A stretch of DNA of 64,000 bases from CAWGXG01 sp963826505 (GCA_963826505.1 CAWGXG010000002.1:62001-126000), one strand, 5' to 3'; positions 27,815-36,673 are shown, counted from the first letter of the stretch. Numbers and translations are program-made. Notes: a model not told the origin generated them from the letters alone.

Positions 27815-28609
27815 TTACGGTCGGCTCCACAGCAGCAGCGCCAACCCTTCGATCAGCACCAGCGCGACAACCGGCAGCGCGCCCCACAGCACCGCCCGGC
27901 GCGTGAGCGGAGGCGTGTCGAGCAGGCGCATCTCCCCATGATAGCCACGCGCCAGCATGGCCGCGTAGACGCGCTCGCTGCGTTCGGCGCTGCGTACGAA
28001 CAGGCTGCCAATCATACTGCCCGCCGTGCGCGCGCGCCAGCCGAGCGTGCCCCCCGATCGCCGTCCCGACACAACGCCACTGCGGGCAGCCCGCGCGCGC
28101 AGCAATCGTGTGGCTTCGTCTTGCAGGGTGAACAGGTAGCGGTACATGAAGGCGGTGATCAGGATCAACGTGTGCGGGACGCGCAGCGCGCCCAACGCCC
28201 ACAGCAGATCGGTGAAGGGGGTGGTCATGGCGAGCATCAGCGCGGCCTGTACGGCCAGCCAGCTTTTGAGCAAAATCGCGGCAACGCGCAGCAGTCCGGC
28301 GTCTGTGATCGTTTGCCCCAGGATGTGCGCGACCGGGTCGCCGGGCGTGGTAAACAGCAGCGTGATCGCCGCCAGCGCGAACGGCAGCGCCACGCCGCCC
28401 AGCCGCGCCAGCCGCCACACGCCAAGCTGCCCGGCAGCGGCCAGCGTCCCGATCAGCGCCCACAGCAGCGGGTAGGCGGGCCAGGCGCGTTCCGGAGTCA
28501 TGACTATGCCCAGAATGAGCGCCAGCGTCATCACGACTTTGACACGCGGATCGAGCCGGTGCAGCGGGCTGCTGCCCGGCTCGTAGTGTTCGCGTAAGGT
28601 CAGATTCAC
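27815..28609 (-). CDS. cbiQ: Cobalt/nickel ECF transporter permease CbiQ
   Basis: 264 residues. T component of an ECF metal importer: several membrane segments (VVMTLALILGIVMTP; ARLGGVALPFALAAITLLF; LILITAFMYRYLFTLQDEATRLLRARAARSG) and the coupling-helix Ala-Arg-Gly motif AMLARGYHGEMR near residue 225. Starts at a GTG that overlaps the cbiM stop (GTGA), so the two are coupled. Confidence 0.9.
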   Translation of the reverse strand: MNLTLREHYEPGSSPLHRLDPRVKVVMTLALILGIVMTPERAWPAYPLLWALIGTLAAAGQLGVWRLARLGGVALPFALAAITLLFTTPGDPVAHILGQTITDAGLLRVAAILLKSWLAVQAALMLAMTTPFTDLLWALGALRVPHTLILITAFMYRYLFTLQDEATRLLRARAARSGVVSGRRSGGTLGWRARTAGSMIGSLFVRSAERSERVYAAMLARGYHGEMRLLDTPPLTRRAVLWGALPVVALVLIEGLALLLWSRP

Positions 28610-29562
28610 GCCTGGGGATGCGACTCCTGTTGGACGGCGGCGAGATCGTGGCGCGCCGTGGTGCGCGCGACTCCGAAGCCCACGCTCGCCACGATCAACA
28701 CGCCGAGCACTCCGGCAGCGATGGTCGTCGCGGTTTCATTCTTGATGAAGGGGACCGTGTAGTCGGGCATGATCTCATACGCGGCGTCTTTGGCTTCCGC
28801 CAGGAAGCCGTGATCTTCCGCGACGCGTTCCAAGCCATCCGGGTTCGGATCGGCCAGCGGCGACGCGAACGCGATCGCGAGCGCGATCACTAGCCCGGCT
28901 GCGATCCAGCCTGTGCCGCGCGTCGCAACGGCTTGCGCACGCACCAGATCGGGCCGTGTCTGGGTGATGAAGGCCAGCGCCCCCACCGTGATCAGCGCCT
29001 CACCCGCGCCGATCAGGACGTGTACGCCCAGCATAGCGGGCAGCGCCACATCCAGGGCCGACGTGCCGGAGATCGCCAGCTCCAGCGCGCATGCGATCGA
29101 AGCCAGCACCACACTGGCCCACGCGGCGACTCCGGCGGCGATCAGGTCAGCGCGTGCCATGCCCTTCAGCGCGCGGCGCACGCCCTGATAAAGTGCGTAA
29201 CCGACAAACGCCGTCAGAATGCCCATGTTGAAGATGTTGAAGCCCATCGCCAGCAATCCGCCGTCCTGAAACAGGAAGCCTTGCACGGCAATGACGGTCG
29301 TCATGACCAGCACGGCGGCCCACGGTCCGAGCAGGATCGCGACCAGCGCGCCGCCCAACAGATGGCCGGACGTGCCGCCCGCGACGGGGAAATTGATCAT
29401 CTGCGCGGCGAAGACGAAGGCCGCCAAAATGCCCATCAGCGGAATCTGGCGCTCGCCAAGCTGGTCGCGCGTCAGCCGCAGCGCCACCGCGACCACGACC
29501 GCCATCACCAACCAGCCGACCAGCCCCACCGGTACCGAGACGAATCCATCGGGAATGTGCAT
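28606..29562 (-). CDS. cbiM: Cobalt/nickel ECF transporter substrate-binding CbiM with fused N-type domain
   Basis: 318 residues. The N terminus MHIPDGFVS provides the conserved His2 metal ligand of CbiM/NikM. Multiple membrane helices follow with FPVAGGTSGHLLGGALVAIL (conserved His-containing loop). The C-terminal about 90 residues contain NPDGLERVAEDHGF, the PDGLE element of the CbiN/NikN component, and a last membrane helix, so M and N are fused. Nickel or cobalt specificity cannot be told. First gene of cbiM-cbiQ-cbiO, behind a promoter with a Fur-type operator. Confidence 0.92.
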   Translation of the reverse strand: MHIPDGFVSVPVGLVGWLVMAVVVAVALRLTRDQLGERQIPLMGILAAFVFAAQMINFPVAGGTSGHLLGGALVAILLGPWAAVLVMTTVIAVQGFLFQDGGLLAMGFNIFNMGILTAFVGYALYQGVRRALKGMARADLIAAGVAAWASVVLASIACALELAISGTSALDVALPAMLGVHVLIGAGEALITVGALAFITQTRPDLVRAQAVATRGTGWIAAGLVIALAIAFASPLADPNPDGLERVAEDHGFLAEAKDAAYEIMPDYTVPFIKNETATTIAAGVLGVLIVASVGFGVARTTARHDLAAVQQESHPQA

Positions 29563-29649
29563 TGCTAAGAAGGGCTGAAAAAAATCGTCATCACGCCTGC
29601 CATCGCCGCTACCCTTTCGCCGAGCGCATAACGTCTAATTCCATCTACC

Positions 29650-29694
29650 AGTATAGCGTGGGATGAGCTTGTTGTAAATTATTACATCTGTAAT
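29650..29694 (-). promoter_or_regulatory. cbiM promoter with overlapping Fur-family operator
   Basis: On the minus strand: TTTACA (29678-29673), a 17-base spacer and TATACT (29655-29650). Two overlapping inverted repeats cover the -35 region: TGTAA-ATTA-TTACA (29673-29686) and ATTACA-TC-TGTAAT (29681-29694), the TGTAAT/ATTACA type recognised by Fur-family repressors. It lies about 90 bases upstream of cbiM; the fur gene is immediately adjacent. Confidence 0.75.
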
Positions 29695-29714
29695 GTTTTG
29701 TCGTGACGAATGGA

Positions 29715-30185
29715 TCAGTCCGAGGAATTTTCGCTGGGGAGAGCGATTCCGGCGCGGCGGCAGTCGTCGCACAACCCGAAGATCGCCATATGATCGATGC
29801 GCGGCTCGAAGCCATAGCTACTCCGCACGGCCTCGCGCAGCGGCTCCATAATCTCATCTCCGACTTCGATCACACGGCCGCACGACAGGCACACCAGGTG
29901 ATGGTGTGGATGTCCGCCCACGATCTGGTAGACGATGCCGCGCTGTCCGAGGTCCGTCTGGGAGATGACCCCGGCGTCTTTCAGCCATTGGAGGATGCGA
30001 TAGATCGTCGTTTCGGGCAGAACGGTGCCGCGCTGGTCCAACTGCTGGGCGATGTCGCCCACCGCCAGGTGATCTTCGGGCGTGTCGCACAGCACGTCGA
30101 GCACCAGCCGCCGTTGAAGCGTCAGACGCTCGCCACGCTCTTGCAGCGTCGCGACCAGCCGGTCACACAGCGATAGGGGAGTCAT
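29715..30185 (-). CDS. Fur-family metal-responsive repressor
   Basis: 156 residues. Winged helix (RLTLQRRLVLDVLCDTPEDHLAVGDIAQQL; TTIYRILQWLKDAGVIS) followed by the metal part HPHHHLVCLSCGRVIEV and the second CxxC in LCDDCRR: both structural-Zn cysteine pairs and the sensory His cluster are present. Placed between the VOC fusion gene (15 bases upstream, coupled) and the Fur-type operator of the cbi importer, so a nickel/cobalt sensor (Nur-like) or zinc sensor is the likely role. GGAGG precedes the ATG. Confidence 0.9.
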   Translation of the reverse strand: MTPLSLCDRLVATLQERGERLTLQRRLVLDVLCDTPEDHLAVGDIAQQLDQRGTVLPETTIYRILQWLKDAGVISQTDLGQRGIVYQIVGGHPHHHLVCLSCGRVIEVGDEIMEPLREAVRSSYGFEPRIDHMAIFGLCDDCRRAGIALPSENSSD

Positions 30186-30200
30186 GACACCTCCGGGCGG

Positions 30201-31220
30201 CTAACGCCGCGAATAGATGGCATTGCCTTCGGTCAATTCGATCATCGTGCCATCGGGATCGGTCACACAGGCGACGCGTACGCCCCACGTCATATCCGTC
30301 GGTTGGCGCAAGATGGCCGCCCCCGCCTGGGCCAGCGCGTCGACCAGCGCGTCCAGGTTGCTCACGCGCAGCGCGATCTCCGGTATGCCGGACGGGGCGG
30401 CGCTGCCGTTGGCGTGCGCCATCAGGGCGAGCAGACCGCGCCCGGTATCCAGGTGCGCAAGGGTGTGGCCTTCCGGCAGATCGATCTGGCCGAGCAGGTG
30501 CAGACCCAACACGCCCTGGTAAAAAGCCAGCGCGCGTGCCATGTCACTGACCGGCACGGCGACGTGATCCAATCCGATGATGCGCGGCGGCGTGTGGACC
30601 GGAGCGTCATCGAGCGGCGGTCTATCCTCGACGGTGGGTAACTCCGGTTTAGCGACCACATGGCCCCCGGCGAAGATCGGCGGCGGGACGCGGTCGGGGT
30701 TGTCGATGTAGTGCACCAGACGCCGGATCAAACGGTGAACTGTCTTCGGCTCGTTCAGGACATAGGGCATCACGGGCAGGTCCGGATGGAGATTCAGCAT
30801 GGCACGCAGGTCTTCGCACGACAGCGCGTCCGGCTCATTTTGGCGGCCCGCCGCCATGACGACATTCGCCTCCGGTTGAAGGTCCGCCAGGCGGCGCAGC
30901 GTGCTTTGAATGGTGCGCGGGGCCAGGATCTTCACCGCGTCGATGATGATCACGTAACCATCCGCGCGCAGCGTGCCCGCGCCCTGGGCCATCTGCTCGC
31001 CCAGCGCCTGCACATAGACCGGCTGGCGCGTGACAGTCGTCAGCTTGACGAAGCACGGCCCGTCAGGAGAATCGCCAATGCGCCCGGCAGGCGGCTCCAT
31101 TTCCCAGACGTGTTGCATAAAGGCTTCGGTCGTAACGGGCGATGGGTGCGGATCGCGGCGGGGCGAGGTAGTCCGGCGTTGGTCCGGACTGTAAAAGCCG
31201 AACACGGCGATTTTGAGCAT
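30201..31220 (-). CDS. Fusion of a degenerate MglA-like GTPase fold with a VOC (glyoxalase) domain
   Basis: 339 residues. Residues 1-190 align by eye with Ras-like MglA GTPases: LKIAVFGFYSP at the P-loop position (no GxxxxGKS/T), PVYVQALGEQMAQ at the G3 position, ADGYVIIIDAV, AAGRQNEPDALS at the NKxD position and DLPVMPYVLNEPKTVHRLIRRLV. Nucleotide-binding residues are lost. Residues about 205-339 are a VOC domain (IGLDHVAVPVSDMARALAFY ... GVRVACVTDPDGTMIELTEG) with the first His and last Glu ligands. Co-transcribed with fur. A regulatory or metal/small-ligand binding role is inferred; no enzyme activity can be assigned. Confidence 0.75.
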   Translation of the reverse strand: MLKIAVFGFYSPDQRRTTSPRRDPHPSPVTTEAFMQHVWEMEPPAGRIGDSPDGPCFVKLTTVTRQPVYVQALGEQMAQGAGTLRADGYVIIIDAVKILAPRTIQSTLRRLADLQPEANVVMAAGRQNEPDALSCEDLRAMLNLHPDLPVMPYVLNEPKTVHRLIRRLVHYIDNPDRVPPPIFAGGHVVAKPELPTVEDRPPLDDAPVHTPPRIIGLDHVAVPVSDMARALAFYQGVLGLHLLGQIDLPEGHTLAHLDTGRGLLALMAHANGSAAPSGIPEIALRVSNLDALVDALAQAGAAILRQPTDMTWGVRVACVTDPDGTMIELTEGNAIYSRR

Positions 31221-31324
31221 GGCAGACGATCCCTGGTCACGGGTGTGGGTCGATAGGGCGATTATACCCCGGCTGGCCGAAAATGCCGTGCGACGTTTCT
31301 GGGGGGGAGAGGCGTTATGTCGGG

Positions 31325-34300
31325 CTAGCCGCCGGAGCGGTCGACGCGCGGCAGCGTGAAGAAGAAGCGGCTGCCCGCGCCCGGCGTGCTCTCCACGCCG
31401 ACCTCGCCGCCCAGCTTGTTGATGATACGCCGGACGATCGACAGTCCCAGTCCGTGACCTTCGATGTGCACCTGACGAAGCTGAGTATACGGCACAAACA
31501 GCGTCTGCTGCTGTTCGACGGTGAGGCCCGCGCCGTTATCCTGAACCCAGAAGCGTGCCATGGAGTTGGACAGCAGATCGACGCCCAGCGTCACCTGCGG
31601 CGGTCGACCGCCATATTTCAGCGCATTGCTGATGTAGTTGACCCACACTTCCTCGATCCAGGGGCCGTAAGCCATCACTTCCGGCCACGCGTCGGGCTGC
31701 ACAAGCTTAGCCTCGAACTGGTGGAGCATATAATCCATCCGCCGCTCCACCTCCACGATAACGGTCTGCATGGTCAGCGGTTCGGGGTGGATGTCGCTCT
31801 GACGCATGCGGGCCAGCAGCAGAAGCTCGTCGATGATGTTGTCCATGCGCTGCGCGCTGTCCAGAATCTCCTGCAAAAACACGCGCCGCATCTCGGGCTC
31901 CAGATCGTCGCCGTCATCGATCAGCATCTCGGCGTAGCCCAGAATCGGGCTGATCGGGTTCTTAAGGTCGTGGGCGACCGTCCGCGCGAAGGAGTCCAGC
32001 TCTTGAATGAGCTGCTCGCGTTCCTGCGCGGCCTGGGTGAGCTCAGTAATGTCTTTGGCGACTGTCAGCAGGTACGCGACATTGCCCAGGTCGAACGTAT
32101 CCGCCGACAGCAGCACATTGCGAATCTCGCCGGATTTATGACGGACCGGAAGTTCGGCGTTGCGCACGCCGCCCTCGGATCGCATCTGCTTGACGAACTG
32201 CTCGCGTTCTTCCGGGGAAACCCAGAGATTCAGATCAAGCGTGGAACGTCCGACCGCTTCCTCGCGCGTGTAGCCGGTCAGTGCGACGAAGCCCTCGTTG
32301 ACATCGATCTGGGTACCGTCATCCAACATGCTGATGTTGATCGCGTCTGGGGTGGCGTGGAACACCTTCGAGAATTTTTCCTCGGACTCGCGCAATGACT
32401 CCAGCAAGCGTGCATTGTCGATTGCGATCACAGCCTGGTTGGCTAACGCCTCCAACAGCTCGACGTCCGCCGGGGTGAAACTGCGCCCGTTTTCGTCATT
32501 GATCGCAGTCAATGTGCCCAGTGGGGTACCCCGGTACATCAGCGGCACGACAATAATGTCGCCGCAACGTGTTTCGCGGCGGCGCTGCTGGACGGCCGGG
32601 CTTTCGCGGGGATCGGGCGGGTCTTTGGGCGAGAGCACAGACGCTTTTTCGCGCATGGCCCATCCGCTGAGTCCGTCCCACATCTCATCAAAATCGATCG
32701 AGACGACGAACTGTACCCCGGGGCCGCTCTTCTGGAAACGGGTCACAGTGCGTTCTTGGATATCGACCAATATCACGACTGCGCGGTCGATATACAGGGC
32801 GGTCGCCACGCTGTCCGCCATGGCTCTCAGCACCTCGTTCAGGCTGCCAGCCATCAGCAGGTCTTCGCTGGCCTGGAACAGGACTTGCGACCGGAACAGG
32901 CTGTCCTTAAGCGCTTCTTCGGCCTGTTTGCGGGCTGTAATGTCTTCCTTCAGCGCGATGAAGTGGGTGATCTTGCCTGTCTCGCCGCGAATGGGTGAGA
33001 TATGGCACATTTCCCAATACAGATCGCCGTTTTTCTTGCGGTTGAGCAGCTCGCCGCGCCAATCCGCCCCCGCCAGAATAGTGTTCCACAGGTCTTCGTA
33101 CACGGTGCGCAACATACGCCCCGATTTGAGGATGTTCGGGTTTTGGCCGATCGCTTCGTGAGCCATATAGCCTGTCACGGCCTCGAAGGTGGGATTCACG
33201 TATTCGATGGTGCCCGTGTAATCGGTAATAACCACCCCATTCGGGCTTTGTTCCACCGCGCGTGACAATTGGCGGAGTTTCTCCTCGCGCTCCTTGCGGT
33301 CAGTGACATCCTCAAAACTCTCGATGCCGCCGATCGTTGAGCCGTCGGGCGCGAGCAGCAGCTCCACGTTTTTCACGACAGTTCTCACTTCGCCCTGCTT
33401 GGTGCGGATCAGGCATTCCGCATCGTGGATAGGCTTGATGATGTTGGCATCGCACAGGCTGCAGCGCTGATCGCACGGCGCCAGCGCAAAGGAGCGGCAC
33501 GACTGCCCGATGAGCTCCTCCTGAGAATAGCCGAGAATCTGAACCGCCCGGTTGTTGACACTGGTGAGGTTGCTGCGCATATCGACCGTGAACACGGCAG
33601 CAGGCACGATGCGGTACAGCCGTTCGGCGTATTCTTTAGCGGCCAAGAGTTCTTGCTCCACCTGCCGCCGCCGCGAAATGTCGTGCAAGGCGACCACCCG
33701 TGCCAGCCGCCCCTGGTATGGGATCGTACGCCCGCGCATCTCGATGGGCATTATGTCCCCGGTTTGCTTGATCATCAGCACGTCGTGGGGATTTTCGTCG
33801 CCCGAGGCGATCCTATCGAGAAGCAGCGCGCGGCTTTCCGGCGTGAAGAAATCCAGAAACGATCGCCCCTCCAGTTCGCCGGGCTGGCAGCCGAACAGCA
33901 GCGCCGCCGCCATATTAGAGTCCAGGATCGTGCCGTGGTCGTGGATGACAATACCCTCGAAGGTTGCCATCGAAAGCTGCCGGAAGCGCATCTCATTTTG
34001 CAGATTTTCCCAGATAGCGCGGCCCAATTCCGTTTTCGAATTTTCGTTCTCTGCTTGTAGCCGTTCCAGGCGCGCCAGGGTACGGACGTGGACGATGTGA
34101 ACCAGCGCGGCCAGCACCGTCGCAGACATCAAGGCTTCGGCAAAGTAGATCGAGTCCTTCGGAAGTCCGATGGCGGCCACAGTCAGCGCCCAGCTCACCC
34201 ACGTAAGCACAGTCATCGCCACCAGCCAGCGCCCTCGGAACAGGACGAACGAGATGCCAAAGAGCAGGAGCATCAGGTTGGTGGTCTGTCTTACCCCTTT

Positions 34301-34669
34301 GGTCAGATAGAATTCCGCCAGGATGTCCACCAGCACCAGCACGACGAGTCCTGCTGCCAACGGGTGCGCCCACGCCAGGGGCGGCTGCCATCGCTGAAGA
34401 GACACCCACACGGCGATACATCCGGCTGCGGCCAGCAGATCGACGATGGCCAGCCGGACACCGTTTGTCTGGTTAGTGTCTAGCAGATGCAGGACAACGT
34501 AAATGGCCAGTAACCCCGTCAACATGAGTGACACCGGGGACAGGCTCTCGCGCACAATAAAATCTAGCCGGGCTTTTACATCGGCCTGTGACACAGCGTC
34601 CGCGGGGAGACCCTGGGGTGGTGGTGTGGCGGTCTGGGAGTCGAGAGACGACCGATTTTCTGAGAGCAT
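31325..34669 (-). CDS. Membrane PAS/GAF sensor histidine kinase
   Basis: 1114 residues. About six hydrophobic segments at 35-190, then three PAS units (near 225, 350, 475; one with a Cys-rich insert CDQRCSLCDAN that could bind a metal or cluster), a GAF domain (about 600-755), a fourth PAS (near 770), DHp with phosphoacceptor His900 (TVAHDLKNPISPI) and HATPase_c with YISNALKYGG, VQDNGAGL and GHGLGLSIVRRI. Its kinase core is closely related to that of the 58-60 kb kinase. Divergent from a Fur-like gene; no adjacent response regulator. Confidence 0.9.
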   Translation of the reverse strand: MLSENRSSLDSQTATPPPQGLPADAVSQADVKARLDFIVRESLSPVSLMLTGLLAIYVVLHLLDTNQTNGVRLAIVDLLAAAGCIAVWVSLQRWQPPLAWAHPLAAGLVVLVLVDILAEFYLTKGVRQTTNLMLLLFGISFVLFRGRWLVAMTVLTWVSWALTVAAIGLPKDSIYFAEALMSATVLAALVHIVHVRTLARLERLQAENENSKTELGRAIWENLQNEMRFRQLSMATFEGIVIHDHGTILDSNMAAALLFGCQPGELEGRSFLDFFTPESRALLLDRIASGDENPHDVLMIKQTGDIMPIEMRGRTIPYQGRLARVVALHDISRRRQVEQELLAAKEYAERLYRIVPAAVFTVDMRSNLTSVNNRAVQILGYSQEELIGQSCRSFALAPCDQRCSLCDANIIKPIHDAECLIRTKQGEVRTVVKNVELLLAPDGSTIGGIESFEDVTDRKEREEKLRQLSRAVEQSPNGVVITDYTGTIEYVNPTFEAVTGYMAHEAIGQNPNILKSGRMLRTVYEDLWNTILAGADWRGELLNRKKNGDLYWEMCHISPIRGETGKITHFIALKEDITARKQAEEALKDSLFRSQVLFQASEDLLMAGSLNEVLRAMADSVATALYIDRAVVILVDIQERTVTRFQKSGPGVQFVVSIDFDEMWDGLSGWAMREKASVLSPKDPPDPRESPAVQQRRRETRCGDIIVVPLMYRGTPLGTLTAINDENGRSFTPADVELLEALANQAVIAIDNARLLESLRESEEKFSKVFHATPDAINISMLDDGTQIDVNEGFVALTGYTREEAVGRSTLDLNLWVSPEEREQFVKQMRSEGGVRNAELPVRHKSGEIRNVLLSADTFDLGNVAYLLTVAKDITELTQAAQEREQLIQELDSFARTVAHDLKNPISPILGYAEMLIDDGDDLEPEMRRVFLQEILDSAQRMDNIIDELLLLARMRQSDIHPEPLTMQTVIVEVERRMDYMLHQFEAKLVQPDAWPEVMAYGPWIEEVWVNYISNALKYGGRPPQVTLGVDLLSNSMARFWVQDNGAGLTVEQQQTLFVPYTQLRQVHIEGHGLGLSIVRRIINKLGGEVGVESTPGAGSRFFFTLPRVDRSGG

Positions 34670-34869
34670 GACAGCGAATCTTTCGCCCGTTAGCTTGTAT
34701 ATCTGCTATGGTAAGTGACTTTCAGGTAAACCTGGCGCTGAACACTATCATACCTCTATTCGTGGCACTTACCAGTGTCGTGCATTTCCTAGCTTCCTGC
34801 GGTAATGGCGATCAGGCTAGACTGATCCCCCGGCCGAGCCGCGTTTGGGCGCGGCGGATGAATGTGCCA

Positions 34870-34889
34870 TAATGATCAGTATAGCATTA
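34870..34889 (+). promoter_or_regulatory. Inverted repeat upstream of the atypical Fur gene
   Basis: TAATG-N10-CATTA, with ATAATGAT matching a Fur half-site, located just before the AGGAGG of the leader peptide. Suggests autoregulation. No convincing -35/-10 pair could be chosen. Confidence 0.35.
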
Positions 34890-34908
34890 CTCTCAGGAGG
34901 TCGACCTT

Positions 34909-34959
34909 ATGATTGGGCGCACGGTTGCGCAACGGCTTGCCAAAAGCGTGAGTCCATGA
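34909..34959 (+). CDS. Putative 16-residue leader peptide coupled to the Fur gene
   Basis: ATG at 34909 sits eight bases after a full AGGAGG site (34895-34900) and reads MIGRTVAQRLAKSVSP before a TGA that overlaps the next ATG (ATGA at 34956). The Fur start itself has no clear ribosome site, so translation of the short ORF would deliver ribosomes to it. No similarity to known leaders is recognised; it could alternatively mark an upstream start lost by a frameshift. Confidence 0.45.
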   Translation: MIGRTVAQRLAKSVSP

Positions 34960-35450
34960 GCGCGCCGCTCTCGTTACCCTCATCGCCGCGTGACTCCGAG
35001 GAGATGATTCTGCGCGCCTTCCGCGCGGGCGGCCATCGCGTCACCGGGCAGCGGCTGGCATTGCTGGCTGTGCTGCGCGAGCAGGGCGGTTTTCTGGACG
35101 CCGAAACGCTGCACCGGCTCGCTACTCTGCGCGGCGAGACGCTTAGCCTGGCGACGGTGTATCGCACGCTGGCCCTGTTCAAAGAGATGAATCTGGTCGA
35201 AGGGCGCATCGTGGGCGAGAACCGCGACAGCGAGGAATACCGGTTCCGTGCGTTGAACGAAACCTACACGCTGACCTGCAAACGCTGCGGCGCGATCGTG
35301 CCGGTCGAGCCGGACATCGTAGACGTGTTTCGCCGCGAGATGTCCGAGCGTCTGGGTGTGACGGTGCTCTCGGCGCATTCATGTTTCATCGGCTATTGTG
35401 CGGATTGTACGGCGGCTCTGGCCGCCGAAGACGAGGACGTTTCCCGCTAG
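34956..35450 (+). CDS. Atypical Fur-family regulator
   Basis: 164 residues from the ATG at 34956. Winged helix HRVTGQRLALLAVLREQGGFLDAETLHRLA and LSLATVYRTLALFKEMNLV are typical. Both structural CxxC pairs remain (TCKRCG, YCADC), but the sensory HxHHHxxC segment is replaced by ALNETYTLTC, so the regulatory metal site lacks its histidines; one His stays in LSAHSCF. It may sense by another route or act constitutively. Divergent from the large kinase gene; followed by the adhesin-like gene, whose separate AGGAG site suggests its own expression. Confidence 0.82.
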   Translation: MSAPLSLPSSPRDSEEMILRAFRAGGHRVTGQRLALLAVLREQGGFLDAETLHRLATLRGETLSLATVYRTLALFKEMNLVEGRIVGENRDSEEYRFRALNETYTLTCKRCGAIVPVEPDIVDVFRREMSERLGVTVLSAHSCFIGYCADCTAALAAEDEDVSR

Positions 35451-35570
35451 GCTCGCGCAACCTGCTGCCCGGCTTGCGCGTATATATTGAACAGAGCCAG
35501 CCGTTTCCATCACCGCGCACGCTGTAGTGCGGTCCGGCCACCCATCCATAAAAATATCCAGGAGAACGCC

Positions 35571-36584
35571 ATGAACGGCGACATTCCCACGCCACGTCCT
35601 GACCCGGACAGCCCGCAAACCCCGTCTGTCGAGGAAATCGGCGGTGCACCCGATGTCCCGCACCTGCCGGACGAGCCCGAAATGCCATTGGACGCCGTTC
35701 TGCCTGACGCGCCTGAACCTACCACGCCGCGCAAGACCAAAACCAAGCGCACAGGGAAAGCGCCCAGCAAGCCGGTGCGCTGGCCGCTGTACGCGGCGAT
35801 CGGCTGCCTGGTGCTGCCGTGCCTGTGCTGCGCCGCGTTTTTGTGCGGGACGGTAGCCCTGGGGGCGAGTCTGGCCGCTGTCCTCAACAACGCGAAAGCG
35901 ACCGCCAGCGGCACAGAGACGGTGACCGTGGACGGGAGTGCGGTCATCACACTCGACGTGACGAATCGGGTCGGCAGCATCACGATCAAAGCCGGTACCT
36001 CCGACGAAGTCCGCGTGGAATACACCAAAACCGGCTATGGCCTGACCAAATCGGCGGCGCAAAAAGAGCTGGACAATATGACGGTGTCGGTCGAACAACC
36101 TGAAGATAACCACGTGGTGGTCGATGCGACGGTGGACCGGGAGAAGGATACCTTCTTCTCGCTGGCGGACAATGTCGACCTCACCATTACCGTGCCGCCA
36201 GATGTGCGCATCACCGTGCAGCATAACGTCGGCGAGGTGAAGATTTCCGGCGTGACTGCCTACCAGTTGGACATCACCGACAACACCGGCTCGATCACGT
36301 TTGACGGCGCGCTGGCTGAACAGGAAGGCGCGACCTTCCGCCTGCATACCAACGTGGGCGAGATCAAGGTCACCCTGCCGAATGACACATACGCGGCGCT
36401 CAAAGCACAGACCAATGTGGGCAGCATCGATGTAGCGTCGGGCTTCTCGATCAGCGATCAGAGCGGCTCGAATACCGGCCCAGGGCAGACCTGGAACGGC
36501 ACGCTGGGATCGAACTCTGAGATTGCCGCGCCGCCGCTGGAAGTCGGGGTCAACACGGGCGGCATCACGATCAACGCGCGGTAG
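35571..36584 (+). CDS. Membrane protein with DUF4097-like adhesin beta-helix
   Basis: 337 residues. A Pro/Glu-rich N terminus (1-65), basic stretch KTKTKRTGKAPSKP, a membrane segment (LYAAIGCLVLPCLCCAAFLCGTVALG, about 75-105) and an extracytoplasmic domain with repeating strands typical of DUF4097/autotransporter-adhesin-like proteins (NRVGSITIKAG, HNVGEVKISGV, DNTGSITFDG, TNVGEIKVTLP, TNVGSIDVAS, NTGGITINAR). Each turn carries a VG or TG. Role probably at the cell surface or in envelope sensing. AGGAG precedes the ATG. Confidence 0.78.
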   Translation: MNGDIPTPRPDPDSPQTPSVEEIGGAPDVPHLPDEPEMPLDAVLPDAPEPTTPRKTKTKRTGKAPSKPVRWPLYAAIGCLVLPCLCCAAFLCGTVALGASLAAVLNNAKATASGTETVTVDGSAVITLDVTNRVGSITIKAGTSDEVRVEYTKTGYGLTKSAAQKELDNMTVSVEQPEDNHVVVDATVDREKDTFFSLADNVDLTITVPPDVRITVQHNVGEVKISGVTAYQLDITDNTGSITFDGALAEQEGATFRLHTNVGEIKVTLPNDTYAALKAQTNVGSIDVASGFSISDQSGSNTGPGQTWNGTLGSNSEIAAPPLEVGVNTGGITINAR

Positions 36585-36605
36585 GGTTGTGATGGTCTCC
36601 AATGA

Positions 36606-36639
36606 AATCCCCTCCCCATGCTAGCATGGGGAGGGGATT
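36606..36639. terminator. 34-bp perfect palindrome between convergent genes (family A)
   Basis: Perfect palindrome centred on 36622/36623 (arms AATCCCCTCCCCATGCT and its complement) in the 89-base gap between two convergent stops. Probably a bidirectional terminator; related in composition to the other CCCCTCCCC elements of the window. Confidence 0.65.
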
Positions 36640-36673
36640 GAGGGGCAGGGCTAACTTACCGCAAATACGCGCG

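Noticed and set aside
29563..29714. Cobalamin or NiCo riboswitch before cbiM
   Set aside because: No B12-box or NiCo-type four-way helix is recognisable; the promoter/operator explains the region better.
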